Below are positions 58,769 to 64,000 of a stretch of 64,000 nucleotides of DNA, piece by piece. The notes under the pieces are model-generated. The model saw only the letters and a program-made list of their open reading frames with translations. It was not told where the DNA came from and ran no database searches. Source of the stretch: Mucilaginibacter_A sp041088075. GTDB taxonomy: Bacteria > Bacteroidota > Bacteroidia > Sphingobacteriales > Sphingobacteriaceae. The position numbers were made by a program, and so were the translations under genes. The stretch is from NCBI RefSeq assembly GCF_041088075.1, contig NZ_JBGCVY010000059.1, forward strand, positions 1 through 64,000, read 5' to 3'. Each line of letters starts with the position of its first letter. Within the stretch, counting starts at the first letter, position 1.

Positions 58769-58852
58769 TCAGATTTTTTCGAACCAGTCGATTGTTTTAA
58801 AAATAACCCAGCAGCTAATTAGCAAGGCAAGGAAAAGGAGTAAAGTGAGCAT
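58769..58852 (-). CDS. 27-residue membrane microprotein upstream of kdpF
   Basis: MLTLLLFLALLISCWVIFKT-IDWFEKI. One hydrophobic helix and an amphipathic, aromatic and charged tail. Its stop codon is 5 bp before the kdpF ATG, so it heads the kdp operon. It resembles KdpF in size but not in sequence; it may be an additional small subunit or a leader peptide. No family recognised. Confidence 0.6.
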   Translation of the reverse strand: MLTLLLFLALLISCWVIFKTIDWFEKI

Positions 58853-59012
58853 CGTATTTTAATTGTTTTTTATCAGCATAGCCAAAACCAGTACCAACAA
58901 AACGGTTTATATTTATTGGCCTGATTTTCAGTTATTTAGAATTTAATATAGTTTGAGATTAGCCGATAGAACCTATCATAATGAAAGGTTTTTTTCATTT
59001 TAATAGGGTGGC

Positions 59013-59180
59013 ATACTGTTTTTACCGGGTAAAAATTGGTGCAGGTTAGTGGTTTTTGATTGTACGGTTAGAAATAGCCGATGCTTCTTTTATCGCCTAA
59101 AAATTGGTGCAGGTTAGTGGTTTTTGATTGTACAGTTTGATGTAGCCAATGCTTCTTTTATCGCCTAAAAATTGGTGAAG
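59013..59180 (+). repeat. Tandem repeat, 68 bp, about 2.5 units, each led by an AAAAGAAGCAT motif
   Basis: Units start at 59013 (ATACTGTTTTTACCGGGTAA), 59081 (ATGCTTCTTTTATCGCCTAA) and 59149 (same). AAATTGGTGCAGGTTAGTGG and TTTTTGATTGTAC are shared by units 1 and 2. The first unit has the ACTGTTTT form while the others have the TTC form, so conversion between forms has occurred within one array. Confidence 0.92.
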
Positions 59181-59217
59181 CAATATTTTTAATTACAAAA
59201 TCAGTTTTAAAAGCCGT

Positions 59218-59273
59218 AAAAATTTAGTTCTTTTATCAGACCTAAATTTTGTTGATAAAAGAACTAAATTTTT
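59218..59273. promoter_or_regulatory. Perfect 21-bp inverted repeat directly before the GH20 gene
   Basis: AAAAATTTAGTTCTTTTATCA (59218-59238) and its exact complement (59253-59273) surround a 14-nt loop. The arm contains GTTCTTTTATCA, a relative of the interspersed motif. It could be an operator or a leader hairpin affecting translation from the start at 59288. Confidence 0.75.
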
Positions 59274-59287
59274 GAACTTTCCCTGTT

Positions 59288-61204
59288 ATGCTTAAAATTT
59301 ACTCGTTACTTTTTTGCTGTTTGTTATCCTTTAAAACTTTCAGCCAACCTTCTGCCAAAACCATTGACATCATCCCGCAACCGGTGAGTATGGTTAAAAA
59401 TGCCGGTCAGTTTTTATTGCCTGCCACGGTTACGATTGGCGCAAGTACTTCGGCCGAAATCTTGCCGGTTACTTCCTACCTTAAAAATAAAATCCAAACG
59501 GCAACAGGCAAAAGTGTTTTGGTAAAGGGCAATGCTTCTTTTACCACCATAAAATTGGCGCTCAACTCATCCGAAAACCCGGCCATCGGCAAAGAAGGCT
59601 ATCAGCTCAACATCACACCAAAAGGAATTGTCATCAAAGCCAATGCTGCAGCAGGTTTGTTTTATGGCGTGCAAACTTTGGTGCAATTGTTACCAAAAGA
59701 AATTGAAAGCAAAACAGCCGTAAAAGGCGTAAAATGGACGGTTCCTTGTGTAAAAATTACCGATTATCCGAGGTTTGCGTGGCGCGGTTTGATGTTTGAT
59801 GTTGCCCGCCATTTCTTTACCGTTGCGGAAGTGAAGCAATATATTGATGCTATGGTTCGGTACAAATACAATTTGCTGCACTTGCATTTGGCCGATGATG
59901 AAGGCTGGCGCATCGAAATTAAAGGCTTGCCGCGCTTGACGGAAGTTGGCGCGTACAATGCAAAACGTGTTGGTTATTTCGGCACTTTTGCTGCTCCGCC
60001 TGCTGATGAACCGCGCACTTACGGCGGTTTTTACACGCAGGAAGACATCAAAGAACTGGTAAGATATGCGCAAGAACGCTTTGTAAATATTTTGCCGGAG
60101 ATTGATGTTCCGGGCCATAGTTTGGCGGCTGTGGTTTCTTATCCCGAATTGTCCTGTACGCCTGGTGCCGATAAGTACAAGGTGCGTTCAGGCGAAGAAA
60201 TTATGGACTGGTCGCATGGTCAGCCTCCGATTGCCCTGATTGATAATACGTTATGCCCAGCAAACGAAAAGGTTTATGAGTTTATGGACAAGGTTATTAC
60301 GCAAGTTGCCCAGCTTTTTCCTTTTCAATACATTCATTTGGGCGGAGACGAATGCCCGAAAAACTTTTGGGAAAAAAGCGATGCCGTTAAAACTTTGATG
60401 CAAAAAGAAGGGCTTAAAAACATGGAAGAAGTGCAAAGCTATTTTGAAAAACGCGTTGAAAAGATTGTAGAATCCAAAGGCAAAAAGTTTATGGGCTGGG
60501 ACGAAATTTTGGAAGGCGGCCTGGCACCAAATGCGGTGGTAATGAGTTGGCGCGGCATGAAAGGCGGCATAGAAGCGGCAAAAATGGGTCACGAAGTAGT
60601 GATGAGCCCAACCACTTTTGCTTATATTGATTACATGCAGGGCGACCCTTCCATCGAAGCAAAAGTTTACGCTACGCTTCGGTTGGATAAAACGTATCAG
60701 TTTGAGCCAGTTCCGGACAGTGTGGATGCCAAATTGATTAAAGGCGGACAAGCCAATTTATGGACAGAACAGGTTTACAACTTACGCCGTGCCGAATACA
60801 TGACCTGGCCGCGTGGTTTTGCCATTGCCGAAACGCTTTGGTCGCCAAAGGCAAGCAAGAACTGGGACAATTTTTCGCAACGGGTGGAAGGTCAGTTCCC
60901 GAGGTTGGAAGAAGCAGAAACCAATTATGCGCCCAGCATGTACGACCCAATTGTAAACGTTTCGAGGAAAGACAGCACCATGACGATTACTTTATCCACC
61001 GAAATAAAGCCACTGGATATTTATTACAGTTTTGACAACTCTTTTCCCGACCGGTTTTACCCGAAATACACGCAACCACTAACGGTGCCCAAAGAAGCGG
61101 CCCAAATTAAAATCATCACTTACCGCGGCAACAAACCTATTGGTCGTATGATGAGCATTCCAATCGCTGATTTAAACGCCCGTTTGCCAAAACCTAAAAA
61201 GTAG
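59288..61204 (+). CDS. Beta-N-acetylhexosaminidase, GH20
   Basis: A 638-residue exported enzyme (signal peptide MLKIYSLLFCCLLSFKTFSQ) removing terminal GlcNAc or GalNAc from glycans such as chitin fragments. The GH20b N-terminal domain (about 25-150; DIIPQPVSMVKNAGQFLL) precedes a TIM barrel with FAWRGLMFDVARHF, LHLADDEGWRIE and the catalytic pair Asp354-Glu355 in HLGGDECPK. The C-terminal part (YYSFDNSFPDRFYPKYTQP) is a chitobiase-type extension. A complete motif copy is embedded at 59531-59559, encoding NASFTTIKLA. Confidence 0.95.
   Translation: MLKIYSLLFCCLLSFKTFSQPSAKTIDIIPQPVSMVKNAGQFLLPATVTIGASTSAEILPVTSYLKNKIQTATGKSVLVKGNASFTTIKLALNSSENPAIGKEGYQLNITPKGIVIKANAAAGLFYGVQTLVQLLPKEIESKTAVKGVKWTVPCVKITDYPRFAWRGLMFDVARHFFTVAEVKQYIDAMVRYKYNLLHLHLADDEGWRIEIKGLPRLTEVGAYNAKRVGYFGTFAAPPADEPRTYGGFYTQEDIKELVRYAQERFVNILPEIDVPGHSLAAVVSYPELSCTPGADKYKVRSGEEIMDWSHGQPPIALIDNTLCPANEKVYEFMDKVITQVAQLFPFQYIHLGGDECPKNFWEKSDAVKTLMQKEGLKNMEEVQSYFEKRVEKIVESKGKKFMGWDEILEGGLAPNAVVMSWRGMKGGIEAAKMGHEVVMSPTTFAYIDYMQGDPSIEAKVYATLRLDKTYQFEPVPDSVDAKLIKGGQANLWTEQVYNLRRAEYMTWPRGFAIAETLWSPKASKNWDNFSQRVEGQFPRLEEAETNYAPSMYDPIVNVSRKDSTMTITLSTEIKPLDIYYSFDNSFPDRFYPKYTQPLTVPKEAAQIKIITYRGNKPIGRMMSIPIADLNARLPKPKK
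59531..59559 (+). repeat. Full AAAAGAAGCAT motif inside GH20 coding sequence
   Basis: AATGCTTCTTTTACCACCAT then AAAATTGGCG; both halves of the element are present within the reading frame. Confidence 0.82.
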
Positions 61205-61215
61205 CAGGCACTGAT

Positions 61216-61280
61216 TTTTTATCGGTAAAAGAAGCATCGGGCAAAAGTCCGATGCTTTTTTTATGCCCTTAAAATTTATT
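61216..61280. terminator. Motif-derived bidirectional terminator after GH20
   Basis: ATCGGTAAAAGAAGCATCGG and GTCCGATGCTTTTTTTATGC: the AAGCATCGG (61232-61240) and CCGATGCTT (61249-61257) arms make a 9-bp stem with an 8-nt loop followed by a T-run. A direct example of the interspersed motif forming an intrinsic terminator. Confidence 0.85.
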
Positions 61281-61291
61281 TTCAAAAATAC

Positions 61292-61321
61292 TTGCATCTT
61301 AAATTTTCTTATTTACATTTG
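61292..61321 (+). promoter_or_regulatory. Bacteroidota-type promoter of the ABC transporter operon
   Basis: TTG at 61292-61294 and TACATTTG at 61314-61321 (TAnnTTTG), separated by 19 bp, fit the sigma-ABfr promoter consensus. Transcription would start within the operator just downstream, giving a leader of about 25 nt. Confidence 0.7.
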
Positions 61322-61347
61322 TAGTGTACTATTTATCTAATACACTA
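61322..61347. promoter_or_regulatory. Candidate operator for the GntR-family regulator
   Basis: TAGTGTA (61322-61328) and TACACTA (61341-61347) form a perfect 7-bp inverted repeat spaced by 12 bp, overlapping the predicted transcription start and 5 bp before the ATG. The YtrA-like regulator encoded in the same operon is the likely binder. Confidence 0.65.
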
Positions 61348-61352
61348 ATGAT

Positions 61353-62177
61353 ATGATAAAAATCTCCAACTTAACATTTGGCTACGGCAGGAAAAAAACG
61401 CTGTTCCAAAACCTAAACCTGCAAATGCAGGAAGGGCACATTTATGGTTTGCTTGGTAAAAACGGTACCGGAAAATCCACTTTGTTAAAAAACATTGCCG
61501 GTTTGGTTTTTCCGCAGCAAGGAATGTGCGAAGTAAACGGCTACAACGCTTCCAAACGTTTGCCGGCTTTTTTGCAGGATCTGTTTTTTATCCCCGAAGA
61601 GGTGTATATGCCTTCGCTTACCGCAAAACAGTTTATCAACAGCACCGCACATTTTTATCCGGCTTTTGACGAAGCGCAGTTCAACAAAATGCTGCTGGAG
61701 TTTGATGTGCCGAACGATAGCCAGTTAAACAAACTCTCTTTCGGTCAGCAAAAAAAGGTGATGATCGCTTTTGGCCTTTCTACCAATACTTCTTTGCTGA
61801 TTATGGACGAGCCGACAAACGGTTTGGATATTCCTTCCAAAAGCCAGTTCCGCAAAATTATTGCTTCGGCTTTAACAGAAAACCGCTGCATTATTATTTC
61901 CACGCACCAGGTTCGGGATTTGGATAACCTGATTGATACCTTATTGGTGGTGCACAACAAGCAAATTGTGCTGAACAGAAGTCTGGACGAAATTTCGGAA
62001 CGTTTAAACTTTGGCCTGGCAGCGACTGGAACGGAAGTTTTGTATTCAGAAGAAAGCGTTCGCGGAACAAACACCATCAGCAAAAACACCAATGGCGGCT
62101 ACAGCAAAGTGGACATGGAACTGCTTTTTAACGCCATCATCAACGAGCATCAAACCATCACCGAAATCTTAAAATAA
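61353..62177 (+). CDS. ABC transporter ATP-binding protein
   Basis: A 274-residue ATPase. Walker A GLLGKNGTGKSTLLKN, Q-loop region FIPEEVYMPSL, signature LSFGQQKKV, Walker B LLIMDEPTNGLD and the H-loop IISTHQVRDLD are all present. The subfamily resembles those of GntR/YtrA-regulated export systems that respond to cell-wall or other stress. First gene of an operon with a permease (5 bp on) and a GntR regulator (2 bp on). Substrate unknown. Confidence 0.94.
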   Translation: MIKISNLTFGYGRKKTLFQNLNLQMQEGHIYGLLGKNGTGKSTLLKNIAGLVFPQQGMCEVNGYNASKRLPAFLQDLFFIPEEVYMPSLTAKQFINSTAHFYPAFDEAQFNKMLLEFDVPNDSQLNKLSFGQQKKVMIAFGLSTNTSLLIMDEPTNGLDIPSKSQFRKIIASALTENRCIIISTHQVRDLDNLIDTLLVVHNKQIVLNRSLDEISERLNFGLAATGTEVLYSEESVRGTNTISKNTNGGYSKVDMELLFNAIINEHQTITEILK

Positions 62178-62182
62178 GCGCT

Positions 62183-62962
62183 ATGAACCAAACATTTAAC
62201 CTAAACCGTTTTGCTGCTTTGTTTAAAAAGCACACGGTCGAAAACTACAAAACATACTTAATGTCGGTTGGCGTTCTGGCCGGCCTGTTGGTTTTGTTTA
62301 TGGGCATTGCTTCCTACTCAAACGGCGGCTATTTATTGTTAGGGTTCCAGGAATCGTTTTTTATAATTTTTTTGCTGCTTGCCGGTAGTATTTTTACCAG
62401 TTTAACTTTTGCGGATTTAGGCGATAAAAAGAAAGTCATTCCAGCATTAACCTTGCCTGCCTCGCACTTTGAAAAATATTTGGTAAGCTGGCTGTATTCC
62501 TTCCTCATTTTTCAATTGCTGTATGTTGCATTGTTTTACTTGATTGTAAGCATCGTCATTGGTTTTGGCCACGATGTACCGGGCCGCGAAAACGTGCTGC
62601 TAAACTTATTCGACAAAGACCGGATGGCTTATACCGCGTTTATCATTTATCCGATTATACACGCCATTATATTTTTCGGTGCCATTTATTTCGAAAAACT
62701 TCATTTTATCAAATCGGGCTTTGCTTTTTTTATCGGTATTTTTTTGTTGGGTTTGATAAACAGTCCGATTATGGCTTCTATGATTGACCATAAAATTGTA
62801 GGCATTACAATTTTTAGTCCATTGGAAATTACGGACGGAAAAACTTACTGGACAATTTATCCGCCAGAAATCCAAAAGCTGACAGCAGGTATTGTGATTG
62901 TAGTAATTGTGGTGTTATTGTGGGTGAGTGCCTACTTCAGGCTTAAAGAAAAGGAGGTTTAA
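62183..62962 (+). CDS. ABC transporter permease
   Basis: 259 residues with about six membrane segments: YLMSVGVLAGLLVLFMGIAS, FQESFFIIFLLLAGSIFTSL, SWLYSFLIFQLLYVALFYLI and further ones. The loop LTFADLGDKKKVIPALTLPASHFEKYLVSW is typical of the permease partners found with such ATPases in Bacteroidota. Forms the membrane part of the exporter. Substrate unknown. Starts 5 bp after the ATPase stop. Confidence 0.85.
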   Translation: MNQTFNLNRFAALFKKHTVENYKTYLMSVGVLAGLLVLFMGIASYSNGGYLLLGFQESFFIIFLLLAGSIFTSLTFADLGDKKKVIPALTLPASHFEKYLVSWLYSFLIFQLLYVALFYLIVSIVIGFGHDVPGRENVLLNLFDKDRMAYTAFIIYPIIHAIIFFGAIYFEKLHFIKSGFAFFIGIFLLGLINSPIMASMIDHKIVGITIFSPLEITDGKTYWTIYPPEIQKLTAGIVIVVIVVLLWVSAYFRLKEKEV

Positions 62963-62964
62963 AA

Positions 62965-63339
62965 ATGGATTTTAGAGATAACGAGCCTATATATATGCAA
63001 ATTGCAGCTCATGTAAGCGAAAACATAACGCTGGACAAATGGCAGGCCGAGCAAAAAATCCCGTCGGTGCGTGAACTGGCCGTAGCGTTGCAGGTAAACC
63101 CAAACACCGTGGCACGCACTTATGATTTTTTGCAAAACCAGGAAGTGATTTTTAACAAGCGCGGCATTGGTTATTTTGTCGGCGCCGATGCCAAAAACAA
63201 AATAAAAACCTATCGTAAAGAACGCTTTTTGCAGCAGGAACTGCCAGAACTTTTTAAGAACATCTTTTTGTTAGACATCAGTTTGGAAGAAATTGAAAAG
63301 CGTTATCAGGAGTTTAAGACACAAAATTATCAGGCATAA
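62965..63339 (+). CDS. GntR-family (YtrA-type) transcription regulator
   Basis: 124 residues. The GntR winged helix-turn-helix reads PIYMQIAAHVSENITL, IPSVRELAVALQVNPNTVAR and TYDFLQNQEVIFNKRGIGYFV; the short C-terminal dimerisation tail (about 75-124) is typical of the YtrA subfamily and has no ligand-binding domain. Starts 2 bp after the permease, so the operon encodes its own repressor; the inverted repeat at 61322-61347 is a likely binding site. Confidence 0.94.
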   Translation: MDFRDNEPIYMQIAAHVSENITLDKWQAEQKIPSVRELAVALQVNPNTVARTYDFLQNQEVIFNKRGIGYFVGADAKNKIKTYRKERFLQQELPELFKNIFLLDISLEEIEKRYQEFKTQNYQA

Positions 63340-63349
63340 AAACAGTATC
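63336..63349 (-). repeat. AAAAGAAGCAT motif (AAAACAGTAT form) directly before a start codon
   Basis: GCATAAAAACAGTATC overlaps the GntR stop codon and ends immediately before the ATG at 63350. Confidence 0.7.
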
Positions 63350-64000
63350 ATGAAAACAAGTAGTAAATTATTAGCAGCAGCAATTTTGGTGATTATCATT
63401 TCGATGGTTACCTACGATTTTGCTTTGCGTGCCGAATACAAAAAAGGCACTTACAAAAGCCGGTTTTACGGTTTCGAAAAAACAACGGCTTTTAATGGTT
63501 TCAACGCCATTGACAACCGCGCCGCCAACCTGATTTCCATTCAGGTTGAAAAAGGGAACGAACCCGGCGTTTGGATAAAAAGCAACTGGAAAGACCGGTT
63601 TAACATCCACCGTAACGAAAAAACTTTGGTGATTAACGTAGAAAATAAGGAATCAACCCGTGTAAGTTCTTATGATAACAGCATTACCGTTGTTTGCCCT
63701 TCCGTGGATAGCATCATTACGGCGCCTTATCTCGGTAAATCAGGTATGAATGAACTTCATTCTAGAGGCACAACCATTGTAGCAGGTTTTACTTTGGATA
63801 AATTATCTATAAAAGTAAGCAAAGGCGTGGATTTGTTTTTAGAGCGAAGCAACATCGCTAATTTACAAGCTTTGGTAGGCGATGCGATGTCTGACAATGC
63901 AAAACTTACTATCTCTTCCAGCAATCAAATTGATAATGCAACCATCAATGTGCCAGGAAAAAACCGTTTGGAAATTGAAAATTCGGTGATTGCCAAACGG
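63350..64000 (+). CDS. Unknown membrane-anchored protein of the ABC/GntR operon (3' end beyond window)
   Basis: 217 codons are visible and the frame is open at the right edge. It begins MKTSSKLLAAAILVIIISMV, a single N-terminal membrane helix, followed by beta-rich sequence (FNAIDNRAANLISIQVEKGN, TLVINVENKESTRV, KLTISSSNQIDNATINVPGK) with a repetitive, solenoid-like feel resembling DUF2807-type adhesin-like domains; that resemblance is tentative. Lies 10 bp after the GntR gene, so probably in the same operon. Confidence 0.7.
   Translation, partial: MKTSSKLLAAAILVIIISMVTYDFALRAEYKKGTYKSRFYGFEKTTAFNGFNAIDNRAANLISIQVEKGNEPGVWIKSNWKDRFNIHRNEKTLVINVENKESTRVSSYDNSITVVCPSVDSIITAPYLGKSGMNELHSRGTTIVAGFTLDKLSIKVSKGVDLFLERSNIANLQALVGDAMSDNAKLTISSSNQIDNATINVPGKNRLEIENSVIAKR

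Larger units (their letters stand above)
58853..59287. other. Divergent regulatory region between kdp and the GH20 gene
   Basis: A 435-bp gap that must carry the promoters of both units. It contains AT-rich sequence near kdp (58860-59000), a 68-bp tandem motif array (59013-59180) and a long perfect hairpin (59218-59273) ending 14 bp before the GH20 start codon. Confidence 0.6.

Noticed and set aside
1..64000. tRNA, rRNA or riboswitch genes
   Set aside because: Scanned by eye; no cloverleaf, rRNA or known riboswitch pattern was recognised. A covariance-model search would be needed to exclude small RNAs.

Overview
The window looks like a chromosomal stretch of a Bacteroidota member of the Sphingobacteriaceae, probably Mucilaginibacter- or Pedobacter-like. 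This is inferred from a T9SS type-B sorting domain, BBP2-type porins, a kdpD split into two genes, GH97/GH20 enzymes, start sites without Shine-Dalgarno sequences, a TAnnTTTG-type promoter, and convergent genes separated by palindromic boilerplate repeats. No rRNA, tRNA, CRISPR array or intact insertion sequence was seen.

Layout. 1-10.2 kb holds nitrate/nitrite assimilation: a nitrate reductase fused to an FAD/NAD module (cut by the left edge), a NarK-type transporter, an outer-membrane porin, an FNR-like regulator, NirD and NirB. 10.8-16.4 kb holds a GH97 and a probable GH87 enzyme (an alpha-glucan pair) and a dipeptide-epimerase-like enolase. 16.5-27.5 kb holds an aldo/keto reductase with a divergent HxlR regulator, a large T9SS-exported PKD protein, PBP4, a DEAD-box helicase with DUF1456, and a multi-PAS histidine kinase carrying an extra C-terminal domain. 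27.5-34.3 kb is a decaying accessory zone: two dead AraC fragments, a penicillin-acylase remnant with its middle deleted, a live AraC regulator and two NAD(P)-binding proteins. 34.5-45.5 kb holds a small disordered protein, an AsmA-like protein, a manganese catalase, a CheB-CheR-histidine kinase fusion, a membrane metallopeptidase, a GH3-type adenylating enzyme and a Na+/H+ antiporter. 45.8-46.6 kb is an AT-rich overlapping gene pair, a PemK/MazF-like protein with an unknown partner. 46.8-58.9 kb is one long kdp potassium-uptake cluster with two KdpA paralogues, two porins, split KdpD/kinase, KdpF and a further 27-residue microprotein. 59.3-64 kb holds a GH20 hexosaminidase and a GntR-regulated ABC transporter.

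The most striking signal is not a gene. A 15-mer close to GATRCTTCTTTTAYC (or its complement, GRTAAAAGAAGYATC; sister form GATACTGTTTTTATC) occurs about 70 times by eye, roughly once per kb, on both strands, in nearly every intergenic gap and also inside genes. It is often followed by CNCCTAAAAATTGGTG, and two copies frequently face each other to make a 50-135 bp palindromic unit. In some pairs the two arms co-vary. Three tandem arrays (111, 77 and 68 bp periods) each carry the motif in every unit. I call it the 'AAAAGAAGCAT motif' below. Its density resembles DNA-uptake sequences, while its paired form resembles REP/REPIN elements; the sequence alone does not decide between these.
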